DNA from: Desulfobacterales bacterium
Lineage (GTDB): Bacteria > Desulfobacterota > Desulfobacteria > Desulfobacterales > JAHEIW01
NCBI GenBank assembly: GCA_030145015.1
Contig: JAQYWI010000136.1
Coordinates: 1 to 15,188, forward strand
Length of the DNA stretch: 15,188 nucleotides
Reading direction: 5' to 3'
A program made the position numbers and the translations under genes. Positions 1-6,117 of the stretch are shown piece after piece. Position 1 is the stretch's first letter; the number at the start of each line of letters is the position of its first letter. The notes beneath the pieces were generated by a model that did not search any database, was not told the origin of the DNA, and was given only the letters and a program-made list of their open reading frames with translations.

Positions 1-931
1 AATTAATGTCCGTCCTGGCTGGGAAGTACCGGCCCTCCAGCACGTATTTTTGTCCTTCCATGCTGAACAGCCAGTCCAGAAATATTTTGCCGACGGCCTC
101 GTTGGGCGCGCCTTTCAGCAGCGCTACGGCTTCCGGAGCCAGAACCGTTTTTTCCGGGAGCAAATCGCGTACAGGAAAGCCGTCTTTGCGCGCTGCCATA
201 GCGTTCATTTGCGGCTGAGCAACCCCGATGGGAACTTCGCCCCGGGCCACGAGTTGGGTCGTATCCGTGCTGCCGGTGGAGAAACGGGCGAGCTGCGCGG
301 CCAACAATCTGAGATATTTCCAGGCTTCCTTCTCTCCAAATGCCTGCAGGTGGATTTCAACGGTTTCATGCATTGTGCCGGAGGCGTAAGGCAGCGTATG
401 CACGATGTTCCCTCTGTAAATGGGGTTGAGCAGATCGTTCCAGGTTTTGGGCGGGGGCAGCCTCAGCCGTTTCAAAACCTTCTCGTTGTAAAGATTGGTG
501 TTGATCCAGGGCGCGAAGCAGGTCCATAAATCACCCTCATCTTTTACCTTCATGCCGTGCCATTCGGCGGGAACCTTATCCCAATTCTTTGGCCGGTATG
601 GGACGATCAGCCCTTCTTTCTTTAAGACTTCATGCGCCGGAGCACCGGCACCCAGAAAGATGTCGGCATCCGGCTTGCCGCCCCAGGCTCTGACTTTGTC
701 CACGACGACCGGCCAACCACCCGGCCGCACAAACGTAATCTCTATGTCCTTACCATAGGTCTTCTTATAGTAATCTTTGAAACCTCTGGTCAGACTGGCG
801 GACAACTCCTTGTAAATGGGACCGATCCAACCGATTTTGTCAGCAGCCTGCGCTTCTACTGCAAAAATCGGCAGCAGCAGCGCCATTGAAAAAATTGCAA
901 AGATTGTTGCGGCCAAGATTCTCTTTTTCAT
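1..931 (-). CDS. ABC transporter periplasmic substrate-binding protein, partial (C-terminus off window)
   Basis: This gene reads leftward and is open at base 1, giving 310 visible codons. The start is the ATG at 931, with a GGAGGTC ribosome site about 4 bases upstream. Residues 1-29 form a signal peptide: MKKR, a hydrophobic core, then a likely cut at AQA|A. The mature part has features of type-2 periplasmic binding proteins of the Fe(III)/spermidine class (SBP_bac family): a 'DADIFLGAG' segment near residue 90, 'TWNDLLNPIYRGNI' near 165, and 'GEVPIGVAQPQMNAM' near 235. The likely role is capturing a ligand in the periplasm for an inner-membrane permease. Ferric iron is the commonest ligand for such sequences, but the ligand cannot be read from this fragment. 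Permease and ATPase genes would be expected just left of the window. The family call is firm; the substrate is not. Confidence 0.88.
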   Translation of the reverse strand, partial: MKKRILAATIFAIFSMALLLPIFAVEAQAADKIGWIGPIYKELSASLTRGFKDYYKKTYGKDIEITFVRPGGWPVVVDKVRAWGGKPDADIFLGAGAPAHEVLKKEGLIVPYRPKNWDKVPAEWHGMKVKDEGDLWTCFAPWINTNLYNEKVLKRLRLPPPKTWNDLLNPIYRGNIVHTLPYASGTMHETVEIHLQAFGEKEAWKYLRLLAAQLARFSTGSTDTTQLVARGEVPIGVAQPQMNAMAARKDGFPVRDLLPEKTVLAPEAVALLKGAPNEAVGKIFLDWLFSMEGQKYVLEGRYFPARTDIN

Positions 932-1028
932 TTTGACCTCCTTTTTGATGATGTTGTCACAATTGAAAAATAAAAATCTATTTGTCCTCGATCACCTCCA
1001 ACTGAATAAGTATCTTACGGTAATATAT

Positions 1029-1064
1029 TTATCCGACACACCGCCACCGATCACTGCCAGCCAT
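1029..1064 (-). CDS. possible 11-residue leader peptide upstream of the ABC binding-protein gene
   Basis: On the minus strand an AAAGGAGGTG sequence, almost a full complement of the 16S rRNA tail, precedes an ATG at 1064. The frame encodes MAGSDRWRCVG and a TAA stop. It lies about 100 bases upstream of the binding-protein start, and a second GGAGGTGATC-like sequence lies between them at about 988-998. The spacing from GGAGG to ATG is only 2 bases, shorter than usual, so translation is uncertain. No clear attenuator hairpin was recognised. It could be a regulatory leader or chance. Confidence 0.2.
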   Translation of the reverse strand: MAGSDRWRCVG

Positions 1065-1267
1065 CACCTCCTTTCATCCCTTTTTGTCGGTTAAGATAAA
1101 AGTATTAATTAAGCCACTATTCGATAACCTTAAATAAGAATAGATTTCAAATAGTTATTAAAAAATAAGCTGTTAAAAACGAGGGAGAAATATTAAAGAA
1201 CCATTAATTACAAAATTGGTTTTGAAAATTCGACAATATTTATCAAGAATTAAGTTCGCGACTTTTC

Positions 1268-1315
1268 TCAGAGCGCACGCGCTTTTTTATATCAGAGCGC
1301 ACGCGCTTTTTTATA
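1268..1315. repeat. perfect tandem duplication of a 24-base GC-hairpin plus T-tract unit
   Basis: Bases 1268-1291 and 1292-1315 are identical. Each unit contains AGCGCACGCGCT, which is self-complementary apart from its central two bases, followed by six T on the plus strand. Each unit therefore looks like a minimal hairpin with a U-tract reading rightward, although no plus-strand gene precedes it. The reverse complement of the 12-base core recurs at 2445-2456, inside the repeat element upstream of zraS. Confidence 0.7.
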
Positions 1316-1480
1316 AGGGTAAAAGTGAAAGCTTCTTGGATAAATAAGTAAGTAATGAAAATAAAGAGCTGAGTCAAGAATGAAATATTATTAGGTTAGA
1401 AGATCTGTATCCGCGGAATAATTTCTCATTTTTTGATGAATTCTGGCGTATATCATATTTTTAGGATGATTGGACGGTAG

Positions 1481-1509
1481 AAAAAAGAATGGGGGGCAAA
1501 ATGCCCCCC
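1481..1509 (-). terminator. rho-independent terminator of the zraP-like gene
   Basis: GGGGGGCA (1491-1498) pairs with TGCCCCCC (1502-1509) to give an 8-bp stem and a 3-base loop. On the minus strand the stem is followed by ATTC and then six T (1486-1481). It lies about 30 bases beyond the zraP stop at 1540, so it very likely ends that transcript. Confidence 0.85.
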
Positions 1510-1539
1510 TTTTGATTTGATTATTATTTGATTTTGGTT

Positions 1540-2067
1540 TTAATACCCGCAGCCTCCGCCGCCTCTGCCATAACCCCCGCCGTACATTCCGCGGCCCATT
1601 CCCCGGGGACCGTAGCCTTGGCCCATGTATCCGGATCGGGGAAAATCCTTTCTCATCTTGATTCGCTGCTCAAGGTGTTTTTGATCCAGCTGGCCTTCAA
1701 GATTGGAGATTTCTTTCTGTAATCCGGCTGCTTTCTTGGCATCCGGATCCGGTTTGGCCAGTTCGCTTCTTAACTCGAGTTCCTTTTGATAAAGTTCCTC
1801 CCTGAATTCACTGGTTGCTTCAAAAAAGGCCTGACGCTCTTTGTCCAGCCTGGCAATGTCTTCAGCGCTCAGATCACTCTGATATCCCTGACCGCCATAA
1901 CCCCGGGGGCCGTCTGACCATCCGCGGTGCATTCCATAACCCGGGCCCATGTGATTCCCATAACCCATAGATCCTCTGCCCCAACCGGCGAAAGAAGTAA
2001 CCGCGATCCCCAGGACCGCCACGATAGCCAATACCATAAAAATCTTACCTGTTTTGTTAAAACTCAT
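1540..2067 (-). CDS. zraP: ZraP/Spy-family periplasmic metal-stress protein
   Basis: This 175-residue secreted protein starts at the ATG at 2067, with GGAGG seven bases upstream; a longer in-frame start at 2103 has no ribosome site. Residues 1-27 are a signal peptide (cut near TSFA|GWG). Residues 28-63 are rich in Gly, Tyr, Met and His. A helical core at about 65-140 carries the charged heptad pattern of Spy/CpxP/ZraP proteins (LSAEDIARLDKERQAFFEAT and onward). The tail at 145-175 is Gly/Met/Tyr-rich and ends GGGGCGY, much like the Gly-Cys-rich tail of enterobacterial ZraP. ZraP proteins bind zinc in the periplasm and act as chaperones under envelope stress. The gene is divergent from a ZraS/ZraR-like pair and has a sigma-54 promoter. 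Family membership is strong; the metal is not established. Confidence 0.88.
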   Translation of the reverse strand: MSFNKTGKIFMVLAIVAVLGIAVTSFAGWGRGSMGYGNHMGPGYGMHRGWSDGPRGYGGQGYQSDLSAEDIARLDKERQAFFEATSEFREELYQKELELRSELAKPDPDAKKAAGLQKEISNLEGQLDQKHLEQRIKMRKDFPRSGYMGQGYGPRGMGRGMYGGGYGRGGGGCGY

Positions 2068-2151
2068 TTTTATACCTCCGTCATTTGAATTTGTTTTTAA
2101 CATGTTCTGTTTTTAAGTTATGTCATAATTCACTTTGTTGTCCCTATGTAT

Positions 2152-2167
2152 GGCAAGTCGCGTGCCA
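2152..2167 (-). promoter_or_regulatory. sigma-54 promoter of the zraP-like gene
   Basis: The minus strand reads TGGCACGCGACTTGCC, matching the -24/-12 consensus TGGCAC-N5-TTGC exactly. With the GC pair (2154-2153) at -13/-12, transcription would start near 2141, leaving a 5' leader of about 74 bases. The adjacent regulator gene encodes a sigma-54 activator, which supports use of the site. Confidence 0.88.
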
Positions 2168-2286
2168 TAATCGATGGAGGGAAATGAAATTTTATATAAG
2201 CAATTGATTTTAATAAAATAATTTTTATAATAGAGTTATAGCCGATGGTAAAGATTCATTCTTGCCGGTTGAATTTCGTAAAATAA

Positions 2287-2338
2287 TGGATACTATGTAT
2301 CCAGTTAAGCAGGATACATTGGGTATTTTGTATACAAA
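2287..2338. promoter_or_regulatory. cluster of palindromes, candidate enhancer (UAS) for the ZraR-like regulator
   Basis: TGGATAC-TAT-GTATCCA (2287-2303) is a perfect inverted repeat with 7-base arms. TTTGTATACAAA (2327-2338) is a perfect 12-base palindrome. Between them GGATACATTGGGTAT (2312-2326) looks like a degenerate third site. The two clear sites share a GTAT half-site and have centres about 37 bases apart. They fall about 154 and 191 bases upstream of the predicted zraP start of transcription, the usual range for enhancer-binding proteins. Binding by the neighbouring regulator is inferred. Confidence 0.65.
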
Positions 2339-2340
2339 TC

Positions 2341-2524
2341 TAAAGTGCCTAAAATGCCTAAGGTGAGCTAAAGTGACTAAAGTTGCGGAATTCTGTCTTT
2401 TTTATAATAAGAGATAGAGAATCACGCGGCGCACATGCCGCGCAAGCGCGTGCGCTGCGGGAGCGCCTGCGCTGCGTAAGCGATACTTTAACTTTAGTCA
2501 CTTTAGTTCACTTTAGTTCACTTA
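2341..2524. repeat. inverted CTAAAGTGA-type repeat element with a GC-rich centre
   Basis: The left arm (2341-2384) is made of degenerate units such as CTAAAGTGA and CTAAAATGC, with a period of 9-10 bases. The right arm (2490-2524) carries the same units inverted. The innermost 17 bases pair perfectly (2368-2384 with 2490-2506). The centre contains several small GC hairpins, for example GCGGC...GCCGC near 2427-2442. Related arms occur at 6702-6741 and 8561-8826. This copy sits inside the divergent zraP/zraS control region. Confidence 0.75.
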
Positions 2525-2536
2525 CCATTTAACACG

Positions 2537-2551
2537 TGGCACCTGATTTGC
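2537..2551 (+). promoter_or_regulatory. sigma-54 promoter of the zraS-zraR-like operon
   Basis: TGGCACCTGATTTGC matches TGGCAC-N5-TTGC exactly. Taking the GC at 2550-2551 as -13/-12 places +1 at about 2563, only 3 bases before the kinase ATG at 2566. A transcript from here would be almost leaderless. The palindromes at 2287-2338 lie about 230-270 bases upstream. Confidence 0.85.
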
Positions 2552-2565
2552 TTTAAGAATCGGTT

Positions 2566-4377
2566 ATGTTAACCAAATCAAAAAATAAAAAATTCTGGAC
2601 CGGGGTTCCGCCCTGGGTATTAATCGGGGCTGTGGCCGTATTGCTGCCGGTCGTGGTCTTTATAACCGTTGAAAACATCAACCGCCAGAAAGAAAAAAGT
2701 ATCCATCTCCTGCTGGAAAAAGGGGCGGCCCTGATCCGGTCGTTTGAGGCCGGCACCCGCACCGGGATGATGGGCATGCAATGGGGAGGATTTCAGCTGC
2801 AGCAGCTTCTTTTTGAGACGGCTCAACAACCTGATATCGTTTATCTTCTGGTGGTCGATGAAACCGGAAAAGCCCTTGCGCACAGCAATCCCGACCAAAT
2901 CGGTGCCAGCCATGGAGATGAATTGGATCTTAAAAAAATATCTGGCCCCAAAGCCCTTCAATGGCGCCGGATCACCCAGCCCGACGGTAAAAACGTCTTT
3001 GAGGTTTATCGAGAATTCATCCCTGCCGGTCAGCACATGCGAAAGGGAATGATGCGGCGCCACATGGGGATGATGGGCCGTAGATCTCAACCTAGCTGGC
3101 AGGAAAATGAAAATATCTCGGAATTGCCACAGATTATATTCGTCGGGTTGGACATGAGTCCCATTGAAGAAGCCTATAAGGAAGATGTGCGACACGCCGT
3201 TATCATGGGGGCCATCCTGCTGCTGGTGGGATTTACCGGGTTTACGCTGCTGTTTCTGGTTCAAAGCTATCGCTCCACGCGGGCGTCACTCTCCAGGATA
3301 AAGGCCTTTTCCGATAATGTCGTGGAGAATGTGCCCATTGGCCTATTAGCCTTAGACAATCAGGGTAAAATTGCAGCTTTCAATAATAGTGCTGAGTCCA
3401 TCCTGAAACTTTCCGTTGTGGACGTCATTGGTCAGGAAGCCAGCCGCATAATTCCCCCTGAGCTCATGGATGAAATCAATCATTCTAAAAACCATAACGA
3501 TGTCATCGAAAAAGAAATCGAATGTAAAACCGCCGAAGGAAAAAGGGTTCCCCTGGAAATCGCGGCCAGCAGTCTTAAAGATGAAGATGATATTTTCCTG
3601 GGCAATGTTTTGTTGTTTAAAGACTTAACCGAAGTGCGCGCACTCAGGAGAGAAGTCGCGCGCAGTCATCGTCTGGCCTCGGTGGGCAGATTGGCTGCCG
3701 GGGTCGCCCATGAAATTCGCAACCCCTTAAGCTCCATCAAAGGATTCGCCACTTATTTCAAAGAACGATATCCGGATCGGCCGGACGATCAGCAAACCGC
3801 CGATATCATGATCCATGAAGTCGACCGCCTCAACCGGGTCGTGGGACAGCTCCTGGAATTTGCGAAGCCTGTCTCGGTAAAGTCAAAACCGATTTCGTTG
3901 CAGACGCTGCTGAATGACTCCATCAAGCTGATAAAAGACCGGGCCGCCGAGAAAAACATCTCTATTCAAACGCAAAATAACACGCGGGTGGATGAGGTGC
4001 GGATCGATCCCGATCGCATCAATCAGGTTCTATTAAATCTGTATTTGAACGCAATTGATTCGATGGAAAACGGCGGAGAACTGAAGGTGGAGATTTCCAC
4101 CGATGGGCAACACCGCGATGTCATTATTCAGGTCTCAGACAGCGGTGGTGGAATCAGCCGGGAAAATTTATCCAAAATTTTTGAACCCTATTTTACCACA
4201 AAATCAACCGGCACCGGACTGGGGTTGGCGATTGCTCACAATATAATAGAGGCAATGGGCGGCAAAATAACCGCTGAGAGCGATAAGGAAATGGGAACCA
4301 CCTTTAGTATAATAATCCCTATAGGTGAAGATCAAATTCGAAGCACGAATAGCGAAATCCGAAACAAATCCGAATAA
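2566..4377 (+). CDS. zraS: ZraS-like sensor histidine kinase with PAS domain
   Basis: This 603-residue membrane kinase has a first transmembrane helix at about 17-35, a periplasmic domain at about 36-208, and a second helix at about 210-232. The cytoplasmic part has a PAS domain at about 245-355, HisKA at about 365-432 with phospho-acceptor His382 in 'AHEIRNPL', and an ATPase domain with N-box 'NQVLLNLYLNAID' (486-498), DSGGG (525-529) and GTGLGLA (549-555). The periplasmic part includes TGMMGMQWGG (66-75) and a Met/His-rich loop (157-171), plausible metal ligands. It should autophosphorylate and pass phosphate to the downstream regulator. The ATG at 2566 is the only start that keeps helix 1, yet it has no ribosome site and follows a sigma-54 promoter almost directly. 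Residues 591-603 are encoded by a dispersed repeat. Confidence 0.92.
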   Translation: MLTKSKNKKFWTGVPPWVLIGAVAVLLPVVVFITVENINRQKEKSIHLLLEKGAALIRSFEAGTRTGMMGMQWGGFQLQQLLFETAQQPDIVYLLVVDETGKALAHSNPDQIGASHGDELDLKKISGPKALQWRRITQPDGKNVFEVYREFIPAGQHMRKGMMRRHMGMMGRRSQPSWQENENISELPQIIFVGLDMSPIEEAYKEDVRHAVIMGAILLLVGFTGFTLLFLVQSYRSTRASLSRIKAFSDNVVENVPIGLLALDNQGKIAAFNNSAESILKLSVVDVIGQEASRIIPPELMDEINHSKNHNDVIEKEIECKTAEGKRVPLEIAASSLKDEDDIFLGNVLLFKDLTEVRALRREVARSHRLASVGRLAAGVAHEIRNPLSSIKGFATYFKERYPDRPDDQQTADIMIHEVDRLNRVVGQLLEFAKPVSVKSKPISLQTLLNDSIKLIKDRAAEKNISIQTQNNTRVDEVRIDPDRINQVLLNLYLNAIDSMENGGELKVEISTDGQHRDVIIQVSDSGGGISRENLSKIFEPYFTTKSTGTGLGLAIAHNIIEAMGGKITAESDKEMGTTFSIIIPIGEDQIRSTNSEIRNKSE

Positions 4378-4448
4378 TAAATGACAAAAATTCAAAAGGT
4401 TTAGAGCATCTGAATTTTGAATTTCGATATTCTGATTTCGGATTACTT
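4334..4448. repeat. inverted repeat of the CGAAATCCGAA family, copy 1, overlapping the zraS stop
   Basis: The left arm (about 4334-4396) contains ATTCGAAGCACGAAT and CGAAATCCGAAACAAATCC, then AATGACAAAAATTCAAA. The right arm (about 4410-4448) carries the same motifs inverted: GAATTTTGAATTTCGATATT and GATTTCGGATTAC. A second copy lies at 9738-9934. The left arm begins inside the histidine kinase coding sequence and provides its last 13 codons and stop. The element fills most of the 125-base gap to the regulator gene. Confidence 0.75.
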
Positions 4449-4502
4449 ATTTTTTATTTAGTATATCTTTGCGAACCACCATACCAAAGATGATAGGAGC
4501 TT

Positions 4503-5879
4503 ATGAAAGAGAAATGTACAATTTTGGTTGTCGATGATGATAGCGCCCATCGCACGATGCTCATGACACTGATCGGCGGCTGGGGGTATGCCGTCTCAGA
4601 AGCAGATGACGGGTCCACGGCCATTGAAAAAGTAGAAGAAAGCTCCTTTGATCTGGTTTTAATGGATGTTCGCATGGTCAAGGTTTCCGGTCTGGAAGCG
4701 CTTGAGACGATCAAATCCTATAATCCTGCCATCCCGGTGATCATCATGACGGCCTACTCATCGATTGAAACCGCGGTGGAAGCCTTGAAACAGGGGGCCC
4801 ATGATTATCTGACCAAACCCCTTGACTTTGACAAACTGCGGTTGACCCTTGAAAGGGCCATGGAGCACACCCGGCTCAAGGAGGAAAACCGATTACTGCG
4901 GGAAACTCTGGGGCAAAAATTTGACAGCCAGAATATCATCGGTAGAAGCCCGACCATGTTAAATCTTTTGGAAACGGTCGCCCAGGTGGCCCCGTCTGAA
5001 GCTACCGTTTTAATCACGGGTGAATCCGGAACCGGTAAGGAATTAATCGCCGGCGCCCTCCACTTTAACAGTCTTCGAAAAAGCGGGCCTTTTGTAAAAA
5101 TCAATTGTGCCGCCATCACCGAAACACTTCTGGAATCCGAGCTATTCGGCCATGAAAAAGGTGCTTTTACCGGTGCTGACCGCCGCAAAGAAGGTCGTTT
5201 TTCACAGGCCCACGGCGGTTCACTGTTACTGGACGAAGTCAGTGAAATGTCGCTGATGATGCAGGTAAAATTGCTGCGGGCCCTGCAGGAACGCGAGTTC
5301 AACCGTGTTGGTGGTGATACCACCATCCAGGTCGATGTACGCGTTATTGCCGCTACCAATAAAAACCTGGTGGAACGAATAAGCGAGGGCGCCTTCCGTG
5401 AAGATCTCTACTACCGGCTCAACGTGGTCGAGCTCCAAGTTCCCCCGCTATTGCAAAGAAAGGAAGATATACCGTTGCTGGCCCAACACTTTCTTGAAAT
5501 ATTCACCGATAAAAACCGTAAGGAAATAAAGGGTTTTACACCCCAGGCCATGGACAATCTGATCCGCCATGACTGGCCGGGAAATGTTCGGGAATTAATG
5601 AATGCGGTCGAGCGGGGGGTTGTTCTGGCCCGGTCGAATTATCTTGGCGTTGAGGATTTTCCGTTTATGAAAGATTCGTTGTTGCAAAACGACCCGGACG
5701 CAGCCGATCCAGCCGGGCTTTTCATGAGCGGCGATATGCCTTTAGAAGCGGTTGAAAAGGCCGCCATTTTAAATACCCTGGAGGCTGCCGGCGGTAATAA
5801 AAGTGAAGCCGCACGACGACTGGGCATAACCCGTAAAACCCTGCACAAAAAGCTGAAGACATACGGGGTCATGTCTTAA
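4503..5879 (+). CDS. zraR: ZraR-like sigma-54-dependent response regulator
   Basis: This 458-residue NtrC-family activator starts at the ATG at 4503, preceded by AGGAG at 4495-4499. The receiver domain (about 6-118) has the acidic pocket Asp11/Asp12, phospho-acceptor Asp55 (LMDVRM) and Lys105. The AAA+ domain (about 144-312) has Walker A GESGTGKE (173-180), the sigma-54-contacting GAFTGA loop (220-225) and Walker B LLLDEVSEM (241-249). A Fis-type helix-turn-helix occupies about 416-455 (GNKSEAARRLGITRKTLHKK). Domain order and length are normal for ZraR/AtoC-type proteins. It follows the kinase on the same strand and probably activates the two sigma-54 promoters in the divergent region, including its own. 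A repeat element begins just past its stop. The general class is certain; the ZraR assignment rests on the ZraP-like and ZraS-like neighbours. Confidence 0.94.
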   Translation: MKEKCTILVVDDDSAHRTMLMTLIGGWGYAVSEADDGSTAIEKVEESSFDLVLMDVRMVKVSGLEALETIKSYNPAIPVIIMTAYSSIETAVEALKQGAHDYLTKPLDFDKLRLTLERAMEHTRLKEENRLLRETLGQKFDSQNIIGRSPTMLNLLETVAQVAPSEATVLITGESGTGKELIAGALHFNSLRKSGPFVKINCAAITETLLESELFGHEKGAFTGADRRKEGRFSQAHGGSLLLDEVSEMSLMMQVKLLRALQEREFNRVGGDTTIQVDVRVIAATNKNLVERISEGAFREDLYYRLNVVELQVPPLLQRKEDIPLLAQHFLEIFTDKNRKEIKGFTPQAMDNLIRHDWPGNVRELMNAVERGVVLARSNYLGVEDFPFMKDSLLQNDPDAADPAGLFMSGDMPLEAVEKAAILNTLEAAGGNKSEAARRLGITRKTLHKKLKTYGVMS

Positions 5880-5882
5880 AAA

Positions 5883-5983
5883 ACTGGAGTGGTAGAGTAA
5901 TGGAGTGCTGTAAAAACACAGATAAAAGGAACTTTCTTTTAGTACCATTACTCCAAGACTCCAAGACTCCAGCACTCCAAATT
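5883..5983. repeat. inverted repeat of TGGAGT units (8-base period)
   Basis: The left arm (5883-5910) repeats TGGAGTGG-type octamers. The right arm (5945-5983) reads as four ACTCC-containing octamers. TGGAGTGCTG (5901-5910) pairs perfectly with CAGCACTCCA (5970-5979), and AGTAATGG (5896-5903) pairs with CCATTACT (5945-5952). It starts 4 bases after the regulator's stop codon and could fold in the 3' end of that transcript. There is no T-tract, so I do not call it a terminator. Confidence 0.7.
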
Positions 5984-6117
5984 TGATTATTTAGGACTTG
6001 CACAATAATTAGGCTGAGTTAAATTAGCAATTGGCTTACGTGTAGTCTTTTACTTGAGTGTTTCAGCCCTTATCATATCGAAAATTTTTCGTGACATATT
6101 AAAAACGGGAGGTCTTG

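Larger units (their letters stand above)
942..1480. other. AT-rich non-coding region between the ABC gene and the zraP terminator
   Basis: About 540 bases with no convincing gene. The left part is the leader of the ABC binding-protein gene. The middle (about 1090-1260) is very AT-rich. The region holds a perfect 24-base tandem duplication at 1268-1315, listed separately. I saw no sigma-54 promoter, tRNA or conserved RNA fold, and no sigma-70 promoter clear enough to call. Confidence 0.6.

Noticed and set aside
50..889. plus-strand frames at the left end of the window
   Set aside because: They are antisense to a clear signal-peptide-bearing ABC binding protein with a good ribosome site and conserved segments.
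1063..1075. remnant of a 16S rRNA 3' end
   Set aside because: The plus strand reads ATCACCTCCTTTC like the 16S tail, but flanking bases do not match 16S rRNA; it is better explained as a strong ribosome-binding sequence on the minus strand.
2620..3264. 214-codon minus-strand frame opposite the histidine kinase
   Set aside because: It lies wholly inside the kinase gene, whose domains are unambiguous, and its product has no recognisable features.
4805..5359. 184-codon minus-strand frame opposite the response regulator
   Set aside because: It is antisense to the receiver/AAA+ region with intact Walker motifs; Ser/Arg-rich composition is typical of a shadow frame.
5883..5983. terminator after the response regulator
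   Set aside because: The inverted arms can pair, but the loop is about 60 bases and no T-tract follows.
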